This document shows positions 8,413 through 16,371 of a stretch of 64,000 nt of DNA, in pieces (positions within the stretch are counted from its first letter, which is position 1; each line of letters opens with the position of its first letter). Origin of the DNA: Candidatus Binatia bacterium (GTDB lineage: Bacteria > Desulfobacterota > Binatia > Bin18); NCBI GenBank assembly GCA_022826945.1, contig JAJDTY010000052.1:1-64000 (forward strand), given 5' to 3'. The notes below the pieces were generated by a model. The model was not told where the DNA came from, searched no databases, and saw only the letters and a program-made list of their open reading frames with translations. A program made the translations under genes and the position numbers.

Positions 8413-9765
8413 TTATGCGACCGACGGTGTCTCCGAGAAGGCCAACACGTCCGCACACCACTCGCCCACCGCCAGCAGTTTGTCTTCGCGAAAGGTCGCG
8501 CCCATGAGCTGTAGACCCAAGGGCAGGCCGGTTTGACTCAGCCCCGAGGGTAAGGCCAGGCTCGGCAGGCCGGAAAAGGTCGCCGGGCCGTTAAAGGTCG
8601 GATCACCGGTGGTGGCGAAGCCTTTGGGCGCGGGGGCCGGGGTTGCCGGAGTCAGCAGGGCGTCTACTGTCCGGCAGAGCGCGTCCATCTCGGTCCGAAA
8701 CGTGTGTTGGTGGCGTTGGGCCTCCATATACTCCACGCCGGAGACCTGGAGGCCCTTCTCGATCAAGTCCTTCATCTGCGGGCTGTACTGCTCTTTATAC
8801 CGATTGTAGACCTCGCTATGCGAATAGGCCGACTCAACGAACATCATCCTAAAGTGGGCTTCAGGCTCGCCCTTGAAGCTCTCCGGGAGTGCAACCTCGG
8901 TGATATGCGCCCCGGCTTGGGTCAGTTGCTCCACCACGGCTTCAATATGCTGCTGAGTTTCCGCATCGGCTTTTTCAAGAAAGAACTCCCGGACCAAGCC
9001 GATGCGAGGCGGCTGCGGATCAGCCAGAGCGGCGGTATAGTCCGGGATCGGTTGCGCCGCACTCATCGGGTCGTTGGCATCCTCGCCAGCCAGGGTCTGA
9101 AGCAGCAGAGCCGTATCTGCCACAGTACGGGAAAAAATTCCCACATGGTCCAGACTGCCAGCCAGGGGATAGACGCCGTAGGCACTAATCCGGCCAAAGG
9201 TCGGCTTGAGGCCGACGCAGCCGCAGTAGGCGGCTGGGCGTATGGTCGAGCCATAGGTCTGAGAGCCTAAGGCACCAAAGCACATCTGCGCGGCCACCGC
9301 GGCCGCTGACCCGCTGCTGGAGCCGCCCGGCGTGTGTTCAAGATTCCAGGGATTGTGGGTTGGCGACGGAGCCAGGGCCGCGAATTCCGTAGTCTGGACT
9401 TTACCCAGAATGATCGCTCCGGCTTCCTTGAGGCGACGTACGGCTGTGGCGTCATAGTCCGGGACATAGTCGGCATAAATAGACGACCCCATCGTCGTCT
9501 TCATCCCGGCGGTAAAGAAAATGTCTTTGAGGCCGAGTGGAATGCCGTGCAGCGGACCCCGGTAGTGTCCGCTGTTGATTTCCTTTTCGTACTGCTGGGC
9601 GGTAGCTAAGGCCCCCTCACCGTCGATCGTCACCCAGGCGCGGAGCTGCGGTTCAAGCTGGTCCAGGCGGTTCAAACAGGATTGGACCAGGGTCACGGGG
9701 GAGAGCTGCTGGGTGCGAATACGTTCGGCGGCTGTCGCGATAGTGAGCGCGTATGGTTGTGTCAT
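8413..9765 (-). CDS. Amidase-signature family amidase
   Basis: 450-residue amide hydrolase. The Ser-cisSer-Lys triad of the amidase-signature family is visible: Lys80 in HGIPLGLKDIF, the cis-Ser in TPGGSSSGSAAAVA (about residue 150), and nucleophile Ser173 in GSQTYGSTIRPAAYCG. Length and motif order fit GatA-like and AtzF/allophanate-type amidases. There is no neighbouring gatB or gatC, so a role in tRNA amidation is unlikely; hydrolysis of a small amide is more probable. It faces the EamA pair tail-to-tail and is followed upstream by a VOC protein on the same strand. Confidence 0.9.
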   Translation of the reverse strand: MTQPYALTIATAAERIRTQQLSPVTLVQSCLNRLDQLEPQLRAWVTIDGEGALATAQQYEKEINSGHYRGPLHGIPLGLKDIFFTAGMKTTMGSSIYADYVPDYDATAVRRLKEAGAIILGKVQTTEFAALAPSPTHNPWNLEHTPGGSSSGSAAAVAAQMCFGALGSQTYGSTIRPAAYCGCVGLKPTFGRISAYGVYPLAGSLDHVGIFSRTVADTALLLQTLAGEDANDPMSAAQPIPDYTAALADPQPPRIGLVREFFLEKADAETQQHIEAVVEQLTQAGAHITEVALPESFKGEPEAHFRMMFVESAYSHSEVYNRYKEQYSPQMKDLIEKGLQVSGVEYMEAQRHQHTFRTEMDALCRTVDALLTPATPAPAPKGFATTGDPTFNGPATFSGLPSLALPSGLSQTGLPLGLQLMGATFREDKLLAVGEWCADVLAFSETPSVA

Positions 9766-9787
9766 GCGGACCTCTTACGGTTGTCGG

Positions 9788-10246
9788 TTAATCTGCCACC
9801 AACTCGTCAAGCTGGACCAGAATGCCATCCGGGTCACGCAGGAAGGCACTGTTAAAGTTGCCGTCTTTTGTTTTGGTGACGGTCGGCGGCACGACAAAGT
9901 CAGCGCCTTTGGCCTTCAGTTCTTCATAGACTTGGGGAAGATTCTCCACCCAAAAGGCATAGTGATGGATGCCGATCTGATCGAGTTTAATCGGCTCGCC
10001 GCTGGCTGGCTTATCCGAGTGTTCGGAGAGGACTAAAAATGCCTCGTACAGGCCTTTCTTCCAATACAGCGTCGCCACCCGCCGCTGGTCGTGCGGCTCT
10101 TTATACAAGGCCGGCAGGACCGTTCCCTGGGTTGATTGCACTTCATCCCGGACTACCTCAAAGCCGAGCAAATCGCGATAAAACCGTAGCGAGGCGTCCA
10201 TATCTCGCACGCCAACGGCAATATGGGACACACCGTTTGTCACCAT
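9788..10246 (-). CDS. VOC/glyoxalase-fold metalloprotein
   Basis: 152 residues forming two beta-alpha-beta-beta-beta repeats of the vicinal oxygen chelate fold. Metal-ligand positions are recognisable: His near residue 8 (GVSHIAVGVRDM), the central HHYAFWVENL, and the C-terminal Glu in RDPDGILVQLDE. The family includes glyoxalase I, extradiol dioxygenases and resistance proteins; this sequence does not identify the substrate. It lies 22 nt upstream of the amidase on the same strand and probably shares its transcript. A second, unrelated VOC gene is at 31.5 kb. Confidence 0.88.
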   Translation of the reverse strand: MVTNGVSHIAVGVRDMDASLRFYRDLLGFEVVRDEVQSTQGTVLPALYKEPHDQRRVATLYWKKGLYEAFLVLSEHSDKPASGEPIKLDQIGIHHYAFWVENLPQVYEELKAKGADFVVPPTVTKTKDGNFNSAFLRDPDGILVQLDELVAD

Positions 10247-10360
10247 GAGTCATCCCTCCTTGTGTCTGCCCTATTCTTGACAGGTCTGGAGCAGACATAC
10301 AAGAAGACAGGTAATGAGCAGACACGCTTTAGAGGCGTGAACCAAGAAAAGGACGAGATT

Positions 10361-12151
10361 ATGCAGCAATCCGGACTCAAAGCAGAAGGTGTACGTTGGG
10401 ACCTGGGAGGACTGTATGCCAGCCCGGACGACCCACAGCTTGAGGCTGACCTTGCGGAGGCGCGCCGTCGGGCGGAAGTCTTTGCGAAGACCTACCGCGG
10501 CCGGATTGAAAGTGGCCAGGTCGATGGGACGACACTCGCCCTGGCGTTGGTCGAGTATGAAGCTATTGCCGAGCTCCGCCGCCGCCCCGCCTTTTACGCC
10601 TCGCTCCTGTTTGCAGCTGATACCCAGAACCAAACGGCTCAACAGCTTGTCCAGCACACGCGCGAAACCGCCACCAATATTGAGAACCTGCTGGTCTTCT
10701 TCTCTCTGGAACTCATTGCGTTGCCGGACGAGCAGCTTGCCCAGCTTCTCACCGCCCCGGAGCTGCAAGATTACCAACACTATCTGGAAGCGGTCCGACG
10801 CTTTAGGCCGCATACGCTGAGTGAAAAAGAAGAGCAACTCCTCAATCGTAAAAACCTGTCGGGCAAACACGCCTTTCGGCAGCTCTATGACGAACTCAGC
10901 GGCTCGCTCCGGTTTCCGCTCACCAGGGATGGCGAAGAATGCTTGCTTACTGACGGTGAGATCATGGCGCTGCTGCGCCATCCGGATAGCGGGCTGCGTG
11001 AGCGGGCTCTGACCATATTCTTAGAAACCTACGCCCAACACGCGCTTGTTCTGACCTCCGTTTTTAACAACCTGCTGCTCGATCATAAAATTGAGTGCGA
11101 GCAGCGTCAGTATGACGATGTGACGCTGCCCACCCACCTGTCGAACGAGATTGCTCCCCCAACCGTTGAAGCGATGATGCAGGCAGTCGAACGCCATTAC
11201 CCCCTGGCGCAGGAATATTTTCGGCTGAAGGCGGAATTGCTCGGGGTTGCACGTCTCAAGAATACAGACCTGTACGCGCCGATTGAAACCGAGGCAGAGG
11301 AAATCCCCTTTACGGATGCTCGGGATTTGATCCTGACCGCCTTCGGGAATTTTAACGACCGGTTTGCGGCCCTGGCCGAAGAGTTTTTCCAGAATCGTTG
11401 GATTGACGCCGAAGTCCGGGCGGGAAAACGTGGGGGCGCCTTTTGTGCGGCCCTATCACCCGCCCACCACCCGTACGTGTTGTGCAGTTATACCGGCACC
11501 GGACGTGCGGTCTCGACGCTGGCCCACGAGCTGGGCCACGGCATTCATGATTTGTTGGCACGCCGCCAGAAATTCCTGCACTATGATGCTCCCCTGGTGC
11601 TTGCGGAGACAGCCTCGGTCTTTGCGGAAATCGTGTTGACCCGACACCTGCTGAATAAGGCCGAGTCGCCGGACACGCGCCGCGCCCTGCTGTGCGAGGT
11701 TTTGGAGGAGATGTACGGCACGGTCTTCCGCCAAACTGCCCTGACTCGCTTTGAGATGGCGGCGCATGCCAAGCGCCGGGACGGGCAACTCAGCGCCGAC
11801 ACCCTGTGCGAACTATGGATGACCGAACAGGGCAAGCTCTTTGGTGAGAGTGTTGAGCTGTTGCCCGTCTATCGCTGGGGCTGGTCGTATATTCCGCATT
11901 TTATTCACAGCCGGTTCTACTGTTATTCCTATTCGTTCGGGGAGTTGCTCACCCTGGCCCTGTATCAGCGCTATCTCGACCAGGGGGAAGATTTTGTCCC
12001 TGGGTATTTACGCCTATTGGAGAGCGGCGGCTCACAGCGGCCGGAACACGCCCTGGCGCAGATGCGTATAGACATCAATCAGCCCGAATTCTGGGACCGG
12101 GGTTTTCAGGTTGTGCAGGGCTTTCTGACCGACCTCCGGGCAACACTCTAA
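10361..12151 (+). CDS. pepF: M3 family oligoendopeptidase (PepF-like)
   Basis: 596-residue zinc peptidase of the M3B clan, which cuts short peptides in the cytoplasm. The zinc motif HELGH is at residues 389-393 (TLAHELGHGIHDLLA), with the downstream glutamate ligand in APLVLAETASVFAE. The N-terminal 190 residues form the usual helical lid. The chosen start, MQQSGLKAEG, follows AAGGACGAG and is in frame with a longer, poorly conserved leader. No export signal is seen. Fifteen bases downstream is a tandem ABM-fold gene, probably co-transcribed, though no functional link is apparent. Confidence 0.9.
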   Translation: MQQSGLKAEGVRWDLGGLYASPDDPQLEADLAEARRRAEVFAKTYRGRIESGQVDGTTLALALVEYEAIAELRRRPAFYASLLFAADTQNQTAQQLVQHTRETATNIENLLVFFSLELIALPDEQLAQLLTAPELQDYQHYLEAVRRFRPHTLSEKEEQLLNRKNLSGKHAFRQLYDELSGSLRFPLTRDGEECLLTDGEIMALLRHPDSGLRERALTIFLETYAQHALVLTSVFNNLLLDHKIECEQRQYDDVTLPTHLSNEIAPPTVEAMMQAVERHYPLAQEYFRLKAELLGVARLKNTDLYAPIETEAEEIPFTDARDLILTAFGNFNDRFAALAEEFFQNRWIDAEVRAGKRGGAFCAALSPAHHPYVLCSYTGTGRAVSTLAHELGHGIHDLLARRQKFLHYDAPLVLAETASVFAEIVLTRHLLNKAESPDTRRALLCEVLEEMYGTVFRQTALTRFEMAAHAKRRDGQLSADTLCELWMTEQGKLFGESVELLPVYRWGWSYIPHFIHSRFYCYSYSFGELLTLALYQRYLDQGEDFVPGYLRLLESGGSQRPEHALAQMRIDINQPEFWDRGFQVVQGFLTDLRATL

Positions 12152-12166
12152 AAGGAATACCTTCCC

Positions 12167-12769
12167 ATGTATGCGCGTGTTATTCCCATCCAATGCCGCT
12201 CCGGTCTCCTCACTGACTTCCTGTCTGTCTACCGGAGTGCGGTGATGCCTCCCCTAGTCCAGGAGCCCGGCTTCAATGGAACCCTGGTGCTGTCCGACCC
12301 GGAGATACATACGGGTTTCATCGTCACCTTGTGGAACTCAGCGACTGCGTTAGCTCGCTCCGAACTGAAAAGCCGGAAGGCGGTTGCCGCCATGTTGTTG
12401 CCGTTTCTGACTGCCCACCCCCAGCCTGAACACTATGAAGTCCTGGTCCGGGCTGGCCAGCATATTGGCGGGCTGTTCGCCCGGATGATTACCCTGCCCG
12501 TTCCCGGAGAACAGCTTGACCCGGCGCGAGCCATTTATGAGCAAGAATATCTGCCCGTCCTCAGGCAGCAGCCCGGTTTTCAGGGCGTGATGTGGCTGGC
12601 TAATCGCTCGCAGGGCAGCGGACGGGGCCTGAGCTTTTGGACCAGCAAAGAACAGATGCAGGCCGCTGACCGGGAGAATGAGATTTTTCCTCGAGTCTTG
12701 TCCCGGTTGGCGGAATATTTTTCCACCCCTACCGAGCGGGGTTATTACGCCGTTTCCGTGCAGATGTAG
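12167..12769 (+). CDS. Tandem dimeric alpha/beta-barrel (ABM-like) protein
   Basis: 200 residues made of two related halves of about 100. Each half has the pattern of a short beta strand, helix with EPGF (LVQEPGFNGTL) or QPGF (LRQQPGFQGVM), a strand ending in W (FIVTLWNS; LSFWTSKE) and a final helix. This is the ferredoxin-like fold of the antibiotic-biosynthesis-monooxygenase superfamily, duplicated in one chain so that an intramolecular dimer can form. Members oxidise quinols or bind haem, or have no known reaction. Function unassigned. It follows the oligopeptidase closely and converges on an MFS gene. Confidence 0.7.
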   Translation: MYARVIPIQCRSGLLTDFLSVYRSAVMPPLVQEPGFNGTLVLSDPEIHTGFIVTLWNSATALARSELKSRKAVAAMLLPFLTAHPQPEHYEVLVRAGQHIGGLFARMITLPVPGEQLDPARAIYEQEYLPVLRQQPGFQGVMWLANRSQGSGRGLSFWTSKEQMQAADRENEIFPRVLSRLAEYFSTPTERGYYAVSVQM

Positions 12770-12779
12770 CTCATCGAAA

Positions 12780-14111
12780 TCAGCCGAGTTGCTGCTTGGC
12801 GGTGAGGTCCCGTTCCAAGGTCTTACCGGTCAGCCAGAAAAAGACGGCGGACAGGAGACTGGTGCTGACTGCGACTCCAAGTAGGGAGTAGCGAATCGCA
12901 TCTGGCGTCCCGATCAGATCGTTAAGAACGCCGACCGTTTGCGGGCCGGCACCTAGGCCGATCATCGTCAGGATAAAAATGAAGACCGCCGAAGCCGTTG
13001 CCCGCATGGCCGGTGGAGCGAGATCCTGCACAATCGATCCGGCCGGTCCTATCCACATCGTGCCAAAGATGTTCGCCGGAAAGAAGCTCAATAACGCCAG
13101 GGTGGTATTATCGAGTACCAAGGCTGCGACGATAAAGGGTATTGAACACAGCGCGCCAACCAGACTGATATAGGCCCGCGCCTCGGGCTGGTCCCTGACC
13201 CAGCGGTCTGCAAGCCAACCGCCGGAAAAGGCGCCAATCGCGCCGCCTATGCCGGTAATCCAGGACAGCCACAAGCCCAGCTCTCCGGGGGTCATACCAT
13301 GCAGCCGAATGAAAAAGGCAGGAATCCAGGCCCCGAGTCCGTAGCCCACAAAGGCCTGAAAGGCCGCTCCCAAACTGATACGACGACCGCTGGGCAGTCG
13401 GGTCAGAAACTGCCAGGTTTCCCCCAGGCTGTAGGAACGACTTGCGGCTGCTGTCCGCTCACTCATGCCGCGTGGAGGCTCCCGAACCGTGAAACGAACC
13501 ACGACAGCCATGGCGACACCGGGAAGACCAATGACCATAAACGCCACCCGCCAGCCAAAAGCGTCGTTCAGCCAGCCGCCCAACCAGAAGCCCAGGCCCA
13601 CACCCATATAAATGCCGCACGCATATACGGCGAGCACGGTCGCGCGCTTTTCTGGAGGGAAATAGTCGGACAGCAGGGAGTGCGCCGGTGGGGTGCATCC
13701 CGCCTCTCCCACGCCGACGCCCACCCGGGCTAATGCCAGATCGGTAAAATTCCGCGCCAATCCTGAGGCCGCGGTCATCAGGCTCCAGGTCGCGAGACTC
13801 AGGGCAATTAGGCTCCGCCGGACCCAGCGGTCGGCTACACGGGCGAGCGGCAGGCCGGCAATTGCGTAAAAAACCGCGAAAGCAAAACCGGTCAGAAACC
13901 CCATGGCCGTGTCCGAGACTTGCAGGTCCTCCTTAATCGGCTGGAGCAAGATGGACAGGATTTGGCGATCGATAAAATTAAACACATACACCACAAAGAG
14001 GACGGCCAGGACGTAATAGGCATACGGTCCTCCGACCTGAGTGGGCGCGTCGTGGGGCTGAGACGAGGGACTGTTCTGGTCAAGCGTCTCTTCTGGTGAA
14101 GTGGATGACAT
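12780..14111 (-). CDS. MFS transporter, spinster-like
   Basis: 443-residue 12-helix carrier. FNFIDRQILSILLQPIKEDL and the motif ADRWVRRSLI are typical of the spinster/MFS_1 group that moves lipids, organic acids or drugs. VGVGVGEAGCTPPAHSLLSDYF is the usual motif before helix 5 in that group. A hydrophilic 28-residue N-terminus rich in Ser, Glu and Pro precedes the first helix. The gene is divergent from the F420-type monooxygenase at 14.3 kb, so the two could share a control region. Substrate unknown. Confidence 0.87.
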   Translation of the reverse strand: MSSTSPEETLDQNSPSSQPHDAPTQVGGPYAYYVLAVLFVVYVFNFIDRQILSILLQPIKEDLQVSDTAMGFLTGFAFAVFYAIAGLPLARVADRWVRRSLIALSLATWSLMTAASGLARNFTDLALARVGVGVGEAGCTPPAHSLLSDYFPPEKRATVLAVYACGIYMGVGLGFWLGGWLNDAFGWRVAFMVIGLPGVAMAVVVRFTVREPPRGMSERTAAASRSYSLGETWQFLTRLPSGRRISLGAAFQAFVGYGLGAWIPAFFIRLHGMTPGELGLWLSWITGIGGAIGAFSGGWLADRWVRDQPEARAYISLVGALCSIPFIVAALVLDNTTLALLSFFPANIFGTMWIGPAGSIVQDLAPPAMRATASAVFIFILTMIGLGAGPQTVGVLNDLIGTPDAIRYSLLGVAVSTSLLSAVFFWLTGKTLERDLTAKQQLG

Positions 14112-14267
14112 GCGTTCCTCTTTTTGACAGGTTCCCCTTCTCGCCAGAAGCGCGCGCGGTTGTCAAGCACCGTCCTAGCAGAACAGACACGGCAAATAGC
14201 TGACGGTCAAAAGGGGACGTGCTACAGTCACGCGACCGAACGGAGTTCAAGAAAGGACACGAAAAAA

Positions 14268-15263
14268 ATGGCCTATAAAATTTCTATTGGTATCGATTGG
14301 CAGGGTAAGCTCGACTACCAGGCGCTGTGTGAGAAGGTACAAATCGCGGAGGCGGCCGGGGTGCATTCGGCCTGGGTGCCGGAAGCCTGGGGGCGGGATG
14401 CGTTCACCATTTTGACCCTGTTGGCCGACAAGACGAAGCGTATCAATCTCGGTACGGCGATTGTGAATACCTACTCACGCACCCCTGCTGCGCTGGCCCA
14501 ACATTTCGCCACCCTGGATGAGGTCTCTGGAGGGCGTATGCTGCTCGGCCTGGGGACGAGTGGCCCGCAGGTGATTGAGCATTTCCACGGGGTCGCGTTC
14601 CAGCCGCCCCTCCAGCGCATGCGTGAGTATGTGGAGATCATCAATACCTTGATGAAAGGCGAACCGCTCAAATACTCCGGCAGGCTATTCGATCTGCAAC
14701 GCGGCTTTACGTTACGCTTCCATCCCGTTCGCAATCACATTCCGATTTATCTGGCAACGCTGAATGCCAAGAGCGTGAAAATGACCGCAGAACTGGCGGA
14801 TGGTTGGTTGCCGATTATGATTCCCCTCGAACAGCTTAAGAGCGAAATTGACAATCTGCGCCAAGCTAGCGTGACTGCTGGCCGTCCGGCCAATGCGGTC
14901 GCCGTCCGTTCGCCCGGCACCATCACGGTGACTTCACAAGTCGATAAAGCCCGCGCCGCATCAGCCAGTATGCTGGCCTTTTACATTGGCCGTATGGGCA
15001 CGTTCTACGCCGCTCAACTCACCCGGCTGGGCTACGGGGAGACGGTTGAGGCCATCAAAGAAGCCTGGACTGGTGGCTCGCGCGCCGCTGGCGAAGCCGT
15101 ACCCGCTCAGTTGGTCGATGCAACCGGCTGTGTGGGGTCAGTGGAAGCAGGTATTGACCGTCTACAAGCCCAAGAAGAGTGTGGAGTGGACCTGCATCAC
15201 GTCAATGTGCAGGTAGAGAATCATAAAGAGTATGAGCGGATTTTGACGAAATTGGTCGGGTGA
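14268..15263 (+). CDS. LLM-class F420-dependent oxidoreductase
   Basis: 331-residue TIM barrel of the luciferase-like family. The N-terminus (KISIGIDWQGKLDYQ), AWVPEAWGRDAFTILTLLA, KRINLGTAIVN and SGGRMLLGLGTSGPQVIEHF are the markers of the F420-type branch (methylene-tetrahydromethanopterin reductase-like). It has the expected single-domain length. The start is the ATG after GAAAGGACACGAAAAAA. It converges with a second F420-type monooxygenase and is divergent from an MFS transporter. Substrate not deducible. Confidence 0.9.
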   Translation: MAYKISIGIDWQGKLDYQALCEKVQIAEAAGVHSAWVPEAWGRDAFTILTLLADKTKRINLGTAIVNTYSRTPAALAQHFATLDEVSGGRMLLGLGTSGPQVIEHFHGVAFQPPLQRMREYVEIINTLMKGEPLKYSGRLFDLQRGFTLRFHPVRNHIPIYLATLNAKSVKMTAELADGWLPIMIPLEQLKSEIDNLRQASVTAGRPANAVAVRSPGTITVTSQVDKARAASASMLAFYIGRMGTFYAAQLTRLGYGETVEAIKEAWTGGSRAAGEAVPAQLVDATGCVGSVEAGIDRLQAQEECGVDLHHVNVQVENHKEYERILTKLVG

Positions 15264-15306
15264 GGTGGCAGGGCGGTCTTCGTGATCGTCCTCAGCTCTT
15301 CCTAGT

Positions 15307-15323
15307 CCCCTCCTGCGGAGGGG
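15307..15323. terminator. GC-rich hairpin between convergent monooxygenase genes
   Basis: CCCCTCC-TGC-GGAGGGG forms a 7 bp stem with a 3 nt loop in the 89 nt between two convergent stop codons. There is no T tract on either side, so it is only a terminator-like structure by position. Confidence 0.35.
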
Positions 15324-15352
15324 TGGTCGTAGGCCGGAGTTCTCCCACGGCT

Positions 15353-16336
15353 TTACTGTCCAAACGTCTCAACCAACGTATGCAGATCATCCCTGGTGAT
15401 TTGGCTCGTCGGTGGAGATGCGACGATGGGGTGCTGCACGCCGGCGTCGGTAAAATGACCGAGTTGAGTGCGGCAGTCTTCGGGCGGACCGAATATAAAC
15501 AACTCTTCAACCATGGAATCCGGAATGGACTCTTCCGCTCCCTTCCGGTCGCCGGCCTGCCAGCGGGCATGCACTTCATCCAGAATATCGCTATAGCCAA
15601 AACGGCGAAAACCTTGGATATACGTGTTGGCCTGACAGTAGCCAACCAACACGTGGCGCAGTTGTCGCAGGGCCTGCTCCCGATCCTGTCTGACCAGCGT
15701 ATGTACATAGCAGCCGATATCGATATCGCGCAGGCTGCGTCCTGCGCGTTCTGCTCCTTTTGCAATCTCGGCCAGCGAATGGGGAACCTGTCGCGCGGGC
15801 AGCCAGGCCAGCAGCACCCCGTCCGCGATCTCTCCGGCTAGTTGGAGCATGCGCGGGTTCACGGCCGCCAGATAGATCGGCATGGCCCCCGACAGGCGCA
15901 GGCTGAGGCGAAAGCCCCGAGGCCGGTAAAACCCGTCGGTGCGCGTGACTCGCTCGCCGGCCAACACGCGACGGACAATATCCACATACTCGCGCGTGCG
16001 GGCTACGGGCCGGTCCCAGGCAATGCCGTGAAAGGTGTTGATATTGCGCGTGCTCACGCCGATACCCAACCGCGCCCGGCCTGGTGCGATCAGGTCCATG
16101 CTGGCGGCCTGCATGGCGGCGAGCGTTGGTGGGCGGAGGTAGAGCGAGATGATGCCCGTGCCGACATAAATGCGCTGCGTAGCGGTCAGAAAGGCGGTGA
16201 CCAGCGTACTCGTCTCCGTGCCCCAGGCCTCGCCGACCCATAGGCTCTCGAAGCCGTGTTCCTCGGCCTTGCGCGCGACCTGCTGATACACCTCGAAATG
16301 ATGTCCGGTCGGCGGCAGCCCCAATCCTATACGCAT
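15353..16336 (-). CDS. LLM-class F420-dependent oxidoreductase
   Basis: 327 residues, same F420-type branch as its convergent neighbour: MRIGLGLPPTGHHFEV, ESLWVGEAWGTETSTLV, QRIYVGTGIISLYLRPP and APGRARLGIGVSTRN. It starts at an ATG with GGGAGAG upstream; the longer in-frame start at 16408 would overlap the ABC-F gene. The gene lies 35 nt downstream of the ABC-F ATPase on the same strand and could be read from its promoter. The product probably reduces or oxidises a small molecule with a deazaflavin cofactor; the substrate is unknown. Confidence 0.88.
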   Translation of the reverse strand: MRIGLGLPPTGHHFEVYQQVARKAEEHGFESLWVGEAWGTETSTLVTAFLTATQRIYVGTGIISLYLRPPTLAAMQAASMDLIAPGRARLGIGVSTRNINTFHGIAWDRPVARTREYVDIVRRVLAGERVTRTDGFYRPRGFRLSLRLSGAMPIYLAAVNPRMLQLAGEIADGVLLAWLPARQVPHSLAEIAKGAERAGRSLRDIDIGCYVHTLVRQDREQALRQLRHVLVGYCQANTYIQGFRRFGYSDILDEVHARWQAGDRKGAEESIPDSMVEELFIFGPPEDCRTQLGHFTDAGVQHPIVASPPTSQITRDDLHTLVETFGQ

Positions 16337-16371
16337 ACGCTCTCTCCCTTTTCCAGAGTCTCGCTCCAGGT

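Noticed and set aside
10275..10301. TTGACA promoter upstream of the oligopeptidase gene
   Set aside because: The -35 is perfect, but no acceptable -10 element lies at 16-18 nt spacing.
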